This document shows, piece by piece, positions 46,504 through 57,700 of a stretch of 64,000 bases of DNA. The number at the start of each line of letters is the position of its first letter. The first letter of the stretch is position 1. This stretch comes from Paragorgia papillata (lineage: Eukaryota; Cnidaria; Anthozoa; Scleralcyonacea; Coralliidae), in the NCBI GenBank assembly GCA_035771165.1, contig JAWNZC010000347.1, positions 2,206,501 through 2,270,500 on the forward strand. The letters are read 5' to 3'. The notes below the pieces were generated by a model. It ran no database searches and was not told where the DNA came from. It was given only the letters and a program-made list of their open reading frames with translations. Made by a program: the position numbers and the translations under genes.

Positions 46504-47009
46504 TGTGAGTCTAAACTGCGTATATCAAGTTGGCCTGATAACCAATTCTCTTATCCCAAGACTGTTGCTGCACAGTATATATACAACTCCACCATGTACA
46601 ACAGTATATGGCAACGAGCAGAAGAATTTACATGAAGCGATTGTGTCGCTTGTCGTAAACAGATTGAACTCGTGATGAATATTAATGCCCTATTAAGCTG
46701 ATCAGTGACCCAGAACAAAGTGGAAGAAGAGCCCAGAAGGCAAAAAAAACCCACATTGTCTCATTCAATATCAAGAATATCATCGATATCCCTCGAATCT
46801 ATCGGACTGACTTCCTCGATTTATCGATAAGGACTATAGAGTTTTGACGGTATAGACCAGCGGAAGAACTAAGAGGAGCAGAAGTGGATTGTACGAGAAG
46901 AGAAGCGAAAAGCAACATGATAACTATACAAGCTAGGACATTCCTACGGATATGTATCAGTATCATAATATCTGCACCTGCACACCATATGCATATTCAA
47001 CTAAGGGGT

Positions 47010-47215
47010 TGATTACATGAGCCGGGCTGACTCGTGTCACGAAATTCTTTCCGCGGCCACAAAAGGAGATTTTAATCAACGTTAGGGTTAGTTTACATCT
47101 AAACTAAACCAATTCTTCTTTCTACATTTAGTTTACGCGAGTTTCAAATCCACAGTGAGATCCTACTCAATCGCGTGAGCCCAGTTAACCGGGCTAGCCG
47201 CCCAATTCTTGGTCT
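47010..47215. repeat. Foldback 'GCCGGGCTGA', copy 1
   Basis: GAGCCGGGCTGACTCGTGTC at the left and AACCGGGCTAGCCG at the right. Related to 47283-47505. Confidence 0.55.
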
Positions 47216-47282
47216 CCTTAAAAATAGCTGGCTCTCATACTCATGCTTAATTGTATAGAAATAGTGATTTAGGGGCTGTTAT

Positions 47283-47505
47283 ACATATGAGACTGGCTAT
47301 AGCCCGGTTACCGGGCTGATTTGATGTCACGAAAATCTTATTACGACTATTTGAGAAATGCAAAATCACATAACGAAGCAAAATTGGGTTTGTTTTTCTG
47401 TAGGTATAGCACGCGGAGTATTATAATTCCTTTTTGTAGTCAAGGAAAGATTTTCGTGACATAAAATCAGCCCGACAACCGGGCCAGCCCGCCTCACTCT
47501 AGGTG
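47283..47505. mobile_element. Foldback 'CCCGGTTACCGGGC', copy 2
   Basis: GGTTACCGGGCTGATTTGATGTCACGAAAATCTT-like left arm pairs with the AAGATTTTCGTGACATAAAATCAGCCCG-like right arm. Confidence 0.75.
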
Positions 47506-47664
47506 TATAGAACATAATTCTTATATATTGTTTAATTGTTGCTTACATAGTCAGCATTTTCGTAAGGCACCTATAAGTATTTTAAAACTCGTTTAAACAT
47601 GGATTAATTGTCGTAAACAACGGTTAAGCGGCGTTTTTGGAATCTGCCTAGCTTCAAAATTCCA

Positions 47665-47842
47665 GCATTGTCATTGGTTGTCCTCAGCCTAGACATTAGA
47701 CCCACTACTCTCGCGAGGGCTTGCATTCGCAAAGGTCTGGAACCTAGCTTCTATTTGTCGTTGGGTTCCAGACCGCTACAGGCAAGCGAGCCCCCTCGCC
47801 GAGATATACATAGAAGGCCTAGTGTCTCGGCTGGGTTGTCCT
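47665..47842. repeat. Foldback element
   Basis: The arms CTCAGCCTAGACATTAGACC / CTAGTGTCTCGGCTG and GGTCTGGAACC / GGTTCCAGACC pair around 47750. Confidence 0.65.
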
Positions 47843-48439
47843 AATTCTCAAGTATGTCGCTACGCCATCACGACTACGCCATCACGATTTTATAAGTGAT
47901 CACCAAGGCAACCACATTACCAGAACATTCTCGTATGGAAATACGGTATATATAGCAACTTTCTACAACAGACAAATACAGGTTATTTAAATCACGTTAA
48001 GCCAGTATATAGAACAGCAGTGACATTTTCTTGTCATCGGTCAGGCAAACATTGAAGCCAAACAAGGTGGACGTGTGGGTATGAAGAAATCAGATATATA
48101 GAGCACTGCACTTATTCTACTGGTGGAGGGAAAATGTTTATAAACTATAGTATTTTCATTGATTATTCGGAACTTTCTCCTATATGAACCGTTTTGACGT
48201 CATGTGCAAGTGGTCTGTATATATATATATATACAGGCACATGCACGATTAAACCAGCAATAGGACACGGGACGACAGCCAGATAAATTCTAGCATGCAC
48301 GCTAAATTCTAGGCCGCTACTTTTTTTTTTTTGAGGGGGGGGGGGGGGCGCTACTTTTGGGAAATTTTAGAAGTGTCACAAATTGAACGTTACTTTCGGG
48401 GGCCAATACTTTCGAAATTCTACGGTACTCGATAGTAAC

Positions 48440-48530
48440 GGTCGTTTAGTGGACGTTCTTTATGCTCAGGGTTCGGACCTGCAACCTTCTAATGACCGGT
48501 TAGACGCTCTAATCATCGAGCCTCGGATGG
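48440..48530 (-). other. tRNA-like sequence, probably a SINE head
   Basis: On the minus strand GAGGCTCGATGATTAGAGCG resembles an A box and GCAGGTCCGAACCC a B box at tRNA-like spacing. An acceptor stem cannot be closed, so it is not called a tRNA gene. Confidence 0.45.
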
Positions 48531-48647
48531 AGAGCTAGGGTTGCGGGATATCTAAGATAATATATGCAGTCTTATATATATCTATAGTTTTATAACCACA
48601 GCCTTTGGTAGATTTTGACACTCACATATACTGTCTATAGTTTTCAC

Positions 48648-49035
48648 CATAGTTGACAGAGGGAGATGGTTGGGAAACTTCATAAAATCCATTGTTCTAG
48701 GTTTTTGTGTACCTTGTGCATGGTCACAGTTGAAAATTCTATTGTTTTACTATTGTTTTACCTTTGCGAACTAAGATAGCAGTGTAAAAGAGATTGGGCA
48801 CTACGTGTTTGTTTTGGCTTCTGGTTCGAGGTATTCCAGTACTTATTACAAATAATGACATATTTCGAGCCGTGCTTCCAATAGAAAACGTTTGTGTTTA
48901 GTCGTTTGTCCATATCAAATGAGCTTTAAAAAACTTTGTGCACGGTCAAACCCCGTTCAACCTCCAAGTGGTTCTTTGTTCAATATATTTGAAGTTTGCC
49001 GGGTTTCCTAACCATCTCCCTCTATCAACTATGTT
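48648..49035. mobile_element. Terminal-inverted-repeat element
   Basis: Ends CATAGTTGACAGAGGGAGAT and the near-exact inverse (ATCTCCCTCTATCAACTATG), about 390 bases apart. The interior is non-coding. Confidence 0.8.
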
Positions 49036-49125
49036 TTCACTATGCAGTTTGACATCTAATGCGTAATGTCACAAGGAGGAGATGTTTGTATGAACTAAAT
49101 GTACTGATCTCTGTGTAACTAGATA

Positions 49126-49353
49126 CAGCTAAATCAATTAAGGTTGTCCTGGCCAAAGCCAAAAGGTCAAAGCCAAGCGCGAAAATGCTCGTTAATAATC
49201 CCCAGAGAGGCAAGTTTGGTTTATTTGTATGATTTTGGCCTATAAATATAGTAAATGTGTGCTTCGCTATTTAAATAGTAATTCACATCGTACTTTTCGC
49301 GCTTGGCTTTGACCTTTTGGCTTTGGCCAGGACAACCTTAATTGATTTAGCTG
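49126..49353. mobile_element. TA-flanked MITE with perfect arms of about 60 bases
   Basis: Begins CAGCTAAATCAATTAAGGTT and ends with its exact inverse. TA lies on both sides, consistent with Tc1/mariner-type insertion. Terminal homogeneity suggests youth. It sits 56 bases downstream (minus-strand sense) of the candidate start-exon donor at 49409. Confidence 0.9.
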
Positions 49354-49408
49354 TATAATATATATCCCCAAGCACTATATACTGTATGGTAAAAATATTG
49401 TTATATAC

Positions 49409-49436
49409 CTTTCGGCTGATATGCCTTTGTCTCCAT
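49409..49436 (-). CDS. Candidate alternative first exon 2 of the anoctamin
   Basis: ATG at 49436-49434 (A at -3, G at +4), METKAYQPK plus one base, donor GTATAT. Phase 1, so it would continue as D-EGAILLEHQ after splicing to 43650. The very short coding part and weak donor keep confidence low. Confidence 0.33.
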
Positions 49437-50099
49437 TTTTAGTCTCCGTCCAAGCAAGTACACCCGACCGAAATCACTGCAGCATTGCAAAGGTGAAGTT
49501 ATATATGAATATCGAAATTTATTTTCTTGTTTTTACATACGCAACAAAGGGTGTTGTCACTTTAATTGGCCAAGTCACGAGTGCGTCAACTCGAGACTGA
49601 TTTATACATACTTCTGATATATAGACAATTATCCCCGGTAACTGTATCAAGCCATATCACACAGCAGACAACCGTATCCCGGAAAGTTAAAGTATGAGGA
49701 GTCATATAACCAGGCGATTCAATGCTTACACCATTAAATAATCGAAATCAGATCGTTAGATAGCACAAAAGCCGAGCTGTGTACCAATAACCAGGGTGCA
49801 TGCATGTACATAATTTGTCGCGAGCTGTCGTGATTCATTGCTCTGCATCATCAATCACAAGTGTTGACAAGAAAAGGTAAACTCAAAATGAGCAATTAGG
49901 AAAAACTTCGCGAAGTCGGGACAAGTCTAACCCAACACATGCTCCAATCGCAGTTTAACTTCAGATCAGTGTTTGCCTCAATTCGTCTCACAAAAATGCA
50001 CAAATTATCAAGTACTGACCAACAGACAAAGAAGTTCTGTATAATGGAATCAGTTACCGAGACGTTGCGAAATGTGGCAATAAACGCCCATAAATTAAG
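49437..50099. other. Upstream anoctamin region, nothing recognised
   Basis: AT-rich sequence without a supported element. Confidence 0.55.
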
Positions 50100-50312
50100 A
50101 CAAGTTTTACCTCAAATTTCTCTTTAAATACTGATTTGTTTGAGAAGCTATATACCATACACTCGGAAGCCGTTTATTATCTGATTTAAAATCACCTCGA
50201 AGTGAGTTAAAAAACTCGGCTATCGGAGTATCGCCTCGTTTTTCAACACACTTCTCGGTGTTTTCAAATGAGATAATAAACGGCTTCTCGTGCATGATAT
50301 ATTACATAAAAC
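50100..50312. repeat. Copy of the 15455-15655 foldback family
   Basis: Shares TACTGATTTGTTTGAGAAGC and TCTCGGTGTTTTCAAATGA-type arms. The stem pairs GCCGTTTATTATCTGATTTA with its near-inverse at 50268-50286. Confidence 0.7.
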
Positions 50313-50329
50313 CTACTTTGTTCCTTAAG

Positions 50330-50470
50330 GCTGTTTCATTACGTGCACTTTGCTCGCGTGGGTCGAGCGGACTTTGAAAGTTGAAAATTTTCAACTTCCA
50401 AAGCGAACTGAACAATGTACACTCCACCAGAGCGGACGTAATGGAAAACAGTCTTTAAATAGGCACAAAG
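50330..50470. repeat. Small foldback
   Basis: CTGTTTCATTACGTGCAC at the left and CGGACGTAATGGAAAACAG at the right. The apex is GTTGAAAATTTTCAAC. Confidence 0.65.
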
Positions 50471-50584
50471 CGAACGCTGAGTGACGATAACAACCTTAGC
50501 ACAATAGCATATTTCAACAAAATCAAAAATTTTTGATAATTTGCAGGTCGTAGGAGTAAAAGTCCAAACACCGTCCCCGTTGCA

Positions 50585-50660
50585 CGTACAACCTTACTAT
50601 ATTTCGATTGTTGTTTCAACACTGCCTATACACAGCGCGCTACTTTTATTTCACAAACAA
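50585..50660 (+). repeat. Fragment of the 3935-4060 repeat family
   Basis: ACCTTACTATATTTCGATTG followed by the GTTTCAACACTGCC tail; lacks the hammerhead-like part. Confidence 0.65.
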
Positions 50661-50846
50661 AATAGTTGTGTGCATTGGGGCAAAACAAGCGTACAAAATT
50701 TTCATTGATTATTTGCTTTGTTGAACATCGGGACTTTTAAGTTGTCTTCTAGATCCACCGTTTTGACGTCATGCGCAAATGGTTTATATACAATGTCTCA
50801 GGTTTCTTTTAAACATGAAAGAGTACTAGAGTGCTGCCTACTAGAG

Positions 50847-51206
50847 CCTGGTTTCCATATAATCGCTACGATCGCTCAAAAATGAACTCGGCGATCGCAG
50901 CGATCATATGGAAACCACTGACGCAACGATCGTTGCGATCGCGATCACCACGATCGCCGAGATAGAAAATGTTGTATCTCAGCGATCGTGGTGATCGTAG
51001 CGATCGTTGCGTTTTATATGGAAACGGTGATTTTGCAATCTCAGCGATCTTGGCGATCAGTATGCATCCCAGCGGACCATTAAAACAATGGCCGCGGTCA
51101 ACCATGGCTGCTTAGCGATCATATGGAAAGAGTGATATGACTGTTGATCGTTGCGATCGCCAAGCTAATTTTTGAGCGATGGTGGCGATTAATATGGAAA
51201 CCAGGC
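50847..51206. mobile_element. Palindromic-word foldback element 3
   Basis: Terminal inverted repeats GCCTGGTTTCCATATAATCGC (right end: GCGATTAATATGGAAACCAGGC). The 320-base interior is built from CGATCG-centred words (AACGATCGTTGCGATCGCGA, AGCGATCGT) in many spacings plus internal copies of ATATGGAAAC. A decayed relative is at 59224-59325. Confidence 0.88.
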
Positions 51207-51284
51207 TGTACTAGGCAGTGTTTTGGATAGAGCAAAATGAAAAGGTGGTGTGAAGTGCCGAGATTCGTAGTTTTGGCAACAAAA

Positions 51285-51390
51285 TACTTACGTTTCGAGC
51301 GAGGCCCTTCAAGGCTTCATCACAAACAGAGTAAAGTGACCAATTATATATACTCTAACGAAAAGGGCTCCGCTCGAAACGCCTCAGTAT
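51285..51390. repeat. GATGAAG...GAAACG repeats, two in opposite orientation
   Basis: Minus strand: GTGATGAAGCC...GCTCGAAACGTAAG (51289-51325). Plus strand: AACGAAAAGGGCTCCGCTCGAAACG (51358-51382, split here as AACGAAAAGGG and CTCCGCTCGAAACG). Similar hammerhead-like words to 3935-4060. Confidence 0.5.
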
Positions 51391-51716
51391 TTCTTGATAA
51401 AAACTAACCTCGACAGTTTACCACCTATTAACTTTTCTTCTTTTACATGCGGTGTAAGTCAGTGTCACCAATTCCGTTACCGCCCCAGCTTATGCCTTCA
51501 GCGACCGAAATCACCGAATGTTGGGCATACGTATGCTTTATCACACAAATCACAACGATCCCATCTCGCGGCTTATCTCATTAGCTAAAGATAACAGCAG
51601 TATTATACATCTAACGTATCTCTGATAACATCGTTTCTGATCTTACGCCTGACCTGAACTCAAACACTTATATCATACTGTCATTGCCAAGTACCACGAC
51701 AGATTCTTGGACATAC

Positions 51717-51816
51717 CTTTGTTTTGCAACGGGGAATAGTTCACCCGATTGTATTTCGTATCCTCCGGATTGTTATTCGGGACTGGCGTAGAACTTCTCG
51801 TCGAAGTATTACCCAT
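51717..51816 (-). CDS. Candidate alternative first exon 3 of the anoctamin
   Basis: ATG at 51816-51814 (A at -3, G at +4), 33 codons beginning MGNTSTRSSTPVPNNNP and ending YSPLQNK, plus one base, then donor GTATGT. Phase 1, compatible with the acceptor at 43650 (D-EGAILL). MG start could permit N-myristoylation. The NNNP...Y-x-S pattern resembles candidate exon 4, supporting a relation. A different downstream gene cannot be excluded without transcripts. Confidence 0.5.
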
Positions 51817-51944
51817 TCTGATGCAGATGGCTCAAATCTGAGACTCAAGACCAGTTAGGACACGGCTTTAGCAACACTTTGGTCAGGAAACTTACAAAAC
51901 CGGAAACGATGTTTGCACAACTTGCATATGGTAATAAATACACT

Positions 51945-52320
51945 TAAAAGCGGCTAATGCACCTAATATGGGTGGTCCCACATGTCTAAAATTAGAACAC
52001 TGCTGAATTTCATCTGACGTCATGGCGGCCATATTGGTGTACCGAAACAATGAAATGGCGGCCATATTGGTGTACCATCTTTATCCTATGGGAATTTAGC
52101 TCTATTCTTATTCAAATATTTCGTATTGTTTCACCACCCCAATGGTGCCATCGATCACGTGAGTGAAAACGATCCGTTGTTTAATTTCAGCAATAGCTGA
52201 TCCTGGCCATGTGGGACCATCTGTTTGGTGCTTAGCCCCTAATAAGTGTATAATTACCATAGCAAGTTGTGCAAACACCGTTTCCAGTTCCCCTTCGATT
52301 ATCTATGGTCAGACCGATAA
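51945..52320 (+). repeat. Dispersed repeat 'GGTGGTCCCACAT', copy 2
   Basis: Same order of blocks as 32930-33145 but interrupted at about 52000-52170 by a segment with two direct copies of ATGGCGGCCATATTGGTGTA. A third copy of that unit lies at 52408-52430. Confidence 0.7.
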
Positions 52321-52439
52321 GATGATGGTGGTGCGCATGGTTGGTAGCACATGGAGTTACCGCCTGGTTAACCAAGCCTACATACTGTACATCGTTTTCA
52401 TCTGACGTCACGGCGGCCATATTGGTACACCGAAACACA

Positions 52440-53304
52440 GTTAAACGGCTTGGGAATTTTTTCTGAGTAAAATAGCTCGAACACTACTTTACACCCACTT
52501 TTAGTCATATCCAAGCTAGCATGTACATACATATCTTTTCTTTACATTAGTAAGCTTCGTTAGTTTTAGATGGAATTTATTTGTGGAGTGCACAAAACTT
52601 CCGCTCTTTATATGGTACTGGGGGAAATATCTCATTGCAGAGAACACCGCCTTGGCCGTTTCTAGTACAGTATAAACTTTATACTACTAGTTTGTACGTT
52701 GAAAAAAAACGTCATTACTGCATTTTAGCATTCTCACATGACAAACAAACAGCTCAAGACACGTAGATTGAATTAAATCAATCTATAAATTGTTCATTGT
52801 ATTAATATATCACTATAGCCACTAAAATAAAACCACACTCTGCAATATTTGCATACATCGGGTCAGCGAAGCGTCAAATCCATGACTTGGAACATGTATA
52901 ATTCTCACCCTATGCCAGTTAATATTAGTTATACTATGTTGAAGATGCGAGGGACGTCCCTTAAATTGATTTAAAGCAATTTAAAAACAACCAAGTCTGG
53001 CCAGGCGATTTTCGAGAGATGAATGTAAATCACGCGACTTCGGGAACGTCTATCATCAGATCACTGATGTTGTAAGTGTGTTTAGCACAACATCAACTCT
53101 CGCGGCGAAAACTGTCGGTTCGTTTACGTGCGGACCAGACTGTGAACATAGCAATAGGCTATTACATCGATATATACTATAGAACAGGAGTCAAATTGCA
53201 ATGTTACTGCAGTCTCCAGTCTCCAATATACCAGTACTAGTGAACTAAAGTCTGAAACCTGTGTAAGATCAAAAGCAATAGAATAATGAACTGGACCAAC
53301 GTAC
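52440..53304. other. Upstream anoctamin region, nothing recognised
   Basis: No repeat or gene supported. Confidence 0.55.
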
Positions 53305-53395
53305 CGTCAAATTCGGGGTCCTTAGCAGGTGTAAACGAGGCATAGTTGGTAGGATTATTGTTGAGCTGTGTGTTCTCGCTTTTAGGGCCATCCAT
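53305..53395 (-). CDS. Candidate alternative first exon 4 of the anoctamin
   Basis: ATG at 53395-53393 (A at -3, G at +4), 30 codons beginning MDGPKSENTQLNNNPTNYAS and ending DPEFD, plus one base, then donor GTACGT. Phase 1, so splicing to 43650 would give D-EGAILLEHQ. The frame stays open further upstream but without an ATG. This is the outermost candidate, 9.7 kb from the acceptor. Confidence 0.5.
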
Positions 53396-53867
53396 TTTGG
53401 CATAGACCGAACTCGAGACAGTATACTGGCGAGTGGGATCACGTAGCACTGTCGGTCGCTTCTTATATCAAGCGCATTCTTTTACATTGCAAATTAAATA
53501 ATGAGTCTTTAGGGAGTTCAAGGGTGGGGGGAAGGGGGAGAGGAGATGGGGGCCATTGCTTCCGAAATAATCAACGGGTTCTTACTTTAGAGTTTGTTAA
53601 TAAGGAAGATATTAGTTCACCTGGCTTCAGAGTAACATTGCGTAAATATTTGATTATCTTATTACTATTAATCCTAACCCTCCTAACGACCCTCACAGTT
53701 GGATTTCCAGTCCTCGCACGACGAAGCAGCTCGTTGCGAGCACGGTTTCCACTGTATTTCCACCAAACGCAGCTCGTTGCGATAAATCGCGGCTGATTAA
53801 GCGACAGCCGAATTTTTTTAACAAACTTCGAGGTGTTTGGGTATCCTGATGAAGCACACTTCTTAGG

Positions 53868-54002
53868 CTACGTCCACGCGTAAACGTTTTCGTAGCGTTT
53901 TCATATTGTTCTCCGTCCTCAAGGGAATAGAAAACAATGGTCTACTTACCTGAAGCAATATGAAAACGCTACGAAAACGTGTACGTGTGGACATAGCCTA
54001 AG
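53868..54002. mobile_element. MITE family B, copy 2
   Basis: Same structure and interior as 45656-45790 (apex CCTCAAGGGAATAGAAAACA identical). It splits a copy of the 15455-15655 repeat family, so it inserted later than that repeat. Confidence 0.88.
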
Positions 54003-54154
54003 TGTTTGATATAGCATCTCAAACAAATCGGTATTTTAAGAGAAAATCGAGGTGAAAGTTCGGTTAATTTATGTAATTTCTTCACGGTAATATGAGTCCT
54101 TTGTGCAGTTTTCCTCATGAATTTTCTAACGAGTTTGAACATAATTTGTTTTGA

Positions 54155-54270
54155 TTGGCCTATCTCTGATTGGATAATGCTCAAACAAAGTTTTGATTGG
54201 CTAGACAAATAAAAAGTCTAGCCAATCAAAACCCTGTTTGAGGATTATCCAATCAGAGACGGTGAACGCG
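54155..54270. mobile_element. Foldback with five CCAAT boxes upstream of CCZ1
   Basis: 44-base inverted arms (54163-54206 and 54216-54259). ATTGG/CCAAT occurs at 54154, 54169, 54196, 54222 and 54249, some 520-620 bases before the CCZ1 start codon. TE origin is likely; a promoter role is speculative. Confidence 0.7.
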
Positions 54271-54514
54271 TTCCGGTTCAGCTAGAATTCTAATATCAAT
54301 CGCCGCTTCCTCATCGCTAACGAGAGAGAAACTTCTGGAAGCAGGGTACTAGGGTAGTGAAATAAAGGTAAAGTAGTGTGCAACTTAACTTTGAAATATA
54401 TATTCTTTTAGAAAGCTTTTAATAAACACTTTGAGTACTGCCAAATGACCAAACAGTCCCACTTTTCCAGCAACATAAAGTGCATTATGCTAGTCAAATA
54501 GGAATGGATTGTTG

Positions 54515-54625
54515 ATGTAATATATCATACACGAGGAGGAGTGTTTCATCAGGATATCCAAACACCGAGACGTTTGTTGAAAACCGAGGCGAAGCCGAGG
54601 TTTTTGAACAAACTTTTTTTGAGTA
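54515..54625. repeat. Half copy of the 15455-15655 foldback family
   Basis: AATATATCATACACGAGGAG and TTTCATCAGGATATCCAAAC match the right arm of the 15.5-kb copy. Confidence 0.7.
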
Positions 54626-54775
54626 TTCTTTTTATACACACTGTTATCACATGTACAGACCACATGGATTTTCTTTGTGTTTTCCTCATGAATTATCAAT
54701 GATTTTGTGCAGAGCATTCCTGCTTGACCGTGTACGTGGAGAACTTCAGAGCCTTGGGGCGAGCGTGAATCAAAG

Positions 54776-57700
54776 ATGGCGACTTTGGTGAAGACTTCGC
54801 CTGAACTTACAAATTTTTTTATTTATAATTCAACGTTAGGTCCCAAGGAAGGAATGGTAAGTAAATTATCAGAATTATATTGTATTTGTACAAGTCCGAG
54901 TTTTTAAGAGTGAGTTATTCACAATCCCTCTGGGTCAGCTGGAAATAAAGTAAACGTCAATCTTTATAAAGTGTTTCATTTATTCGTCGTCCTAACTTGC
55001 TTAAGGTTCCTATAGTCTGGCTGTATGAGAATTTTCTGTCATGATATTTTAATTTTAAGGAAAAAGAGAAGATTTTATTGTATTTACCTTCCGAAGAAGA
55101 CATTGAGAGGAAAATTAGAAATGTGGGTTTGTGTGAGGCTCTTGTTAAATTTACTGAGTGAGTATGTGTTGGACACGCATATAAATACATGTATTGTAGA
55201 TCTACATATAATATACTTACAGTAGTTACTTCATTTCATTTATTGTACTGGTTAATACCTTGCCCTAATGTTTGGTTGTGTTGCGTTGTGTTGTGTTGGG
55301 TTGGGTTGTGTTGTGTTGTGTTGCGTTGTGTTGCGTTGCGTTGTATTGCATTGCGTTGTATTGCGTTGCGTTGTATTGCGTTGCGTTGTATTGCGTTGCG
55401 TTGTATTGTGTTTGCATGAGCTATTGAGACACGGTCAGAGATTTTCATCATTTTCACCATTTTCACCATTTTTCAAGTCTCTACAAGAAGACATAATTTA
55501 TTTCAGAAGAGTTTTGAAATTAAGAATGGATTTAATTCACGAAATAGTTTCAATAATTACTGTGTTTTTCTTACACTACGTTAATTTATTGATTTTAACA
55601 AATTTCAATAAAAATTGTACCTTGTTTATGTTAAAGTAATTCAATGATATTTGAAACCTCAGGGTTAACCCTGATGATGACTAATTTATATTGAAAATGT
55701 CATGATGATTTTATGCCAAAAACGTTTGGTTTTTAATTGTAAATAGTTAAACATTATTAACCCTTTATTCAATATTTTGAAATGTATAACAATTATCACA
55801 ACAGTCTGTAAAACTACCAGCAAAGTGGGCAGATTGGGTTAGCTGTGATTTCAGTTGCTGGAGCCATTGTTTATAATAACAATTTGTTGTACTGTTGTTT
55901 TAGACAATTTACACCCGAGAAACCATGTGAGTCAGTGCATACTCAGAAAAACAGACAGGTGTTTTATCAACCAGAGGAAGACTATTGGATGATAATGGTA
56001 CGGATGAAAAGATCTGTTGTTTACAACTGTAGGTAATTTTCAGAACTTGTGGCCAAGCTCTTGGCAACGGCTTCCATGGTTCAGTGGTCATAATGTTGCA
56101 CTAGCATCGCAGGGTCGTGCGTTCAATTCCTAGCCGGAAGGCCTTGATGTTGCATTTTTCATAACTGGTCCCAGTTTGGTTTTAATATATAATTATATAT
56201 ATATATATATTTCTACTTTTAACTCTGAAAGGTCACTGATAAATAAGGTGGAATGACTGGTGGATCACCAGGCACTGGGGTCATTCATCCCTACGACACC
56301 TGGACATTAATCAATTAATCCATCACAGCTATAAAATTTGGTCTTACCATCACAATTTTGCCAAGTTAGTAAATTCATGTTTCTTGTTTTCTCTTCTCAG
56401 ACAGTAACCATTCCGTTTAGTGAAAAAGTTCCAGATGGTGAATGCCAGGAGGCTGAGCGACACTTCCATAACGAAGATGTTCATGTAGGTTCATACTAGC
56501 TAAGGATTGTTTAATTATGCGATTTAGGGAAACTTATCAAAGCTATAACTGAGTTTGCTAGATATGTTTGAAAAATGTTCTACCCTGGTTAATATGATGT
56601 CTGAGACCATCGCATTTACATATCAAACAAATTGAAATATCTTGAAAATGAAGAAAAATACAGAGAAGATGTAAAAAGTGTTCTTTTACCATTTGTATAT
56701 TTTTCACTTCTCGATGCCTTGGGTTATTACGTTGTATGATTTGCAGTTAGTGATCTAGCCAATGTCTTTTTGCTTATACTCTGATGTTTTGTGTTAATCT
56801 TTTCCAGGATTCTGTGTTACGTGCAGTTTTGAAGCACACATATCAGATGTTTAAGGTAGAAAGTTGCTGTTGTTTAAGACATAGCTACTTAGACCTGTTT
56901 CAAACGTCGCTCTTCTCATGCACCAAACCTAATACAAGCAAGTGCGGCCGAATAGCGATTTTGAATCAATTAAGAGTGGCAGATTGTATTAGGGTTTAAT
57001 AATTCGTCATTTTCAGACAATCCTGGACAAAGTTGTTGAGACGCTTTGCTGTTTTTGGTGTCTCAAGGACTTTTGTCCAGGATTGACTAGATTCATTACA
57101 GTATAAACTATAAATCATTATTTTTCTTATGCTATCATGATCTCGTATATAAAGTGTAATTTCTGACCAGTAGAATTCCTTGAACTTAATTTCAGTTGTT
57201 CAATGGTTCGTTTGAGTATATTCTTTCAATTTGTGATCTGAATGAATTAAGGAGGAGATTAGACTATTTCTTTAGCAGGGTAAGTTAATAACGTGACTGT
57301 TTTTTTGGCACATTTCAAAAGCAATGGTTGTGTGATGAAATTTAGGATTCTAATTCTTATTATATACTTTGGTTTGCTTTTCCACTACTTCTGTACGAGA
57401 TAAAGACCGAGAACGGAGGTATTCAGTCATATAAGAGTGAATTTCAATGTTTGCTGTGTTTTTTTTTCCAGTATTTGGCAACCATCGATTTTTCAAAAGT
57501 GGATATTTTGAGTGTATTTTCTGGTATTCAATATTGTTTTTGTTTTTTTACTTTTCTGTAGGATATGATAGAATAGTTATGTCTTTGAACAACCAATATA
57601 GAATTGGTATTATGCGAGTTGTGTGTAGTATACATGTGGTATATTTGTAAGTGTTGCAACGTTGTGTAACAGACGTTTGGTAGATGTTTGTCAAACTTAT

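Noticed and set aside
48440..48530. Functional tRNA gene
   Set aside because: A- and B-box likeness only; no closing acceptor stem.
55997..56036. Extension of CCZ1 exon 3 to the AG|GTAATT at 56036
   Set aside because: Would put the next exon out of frame with an immediate stop; the donor at 55998 (GTACGG) keeps the frame into TVTIPFSEKV.
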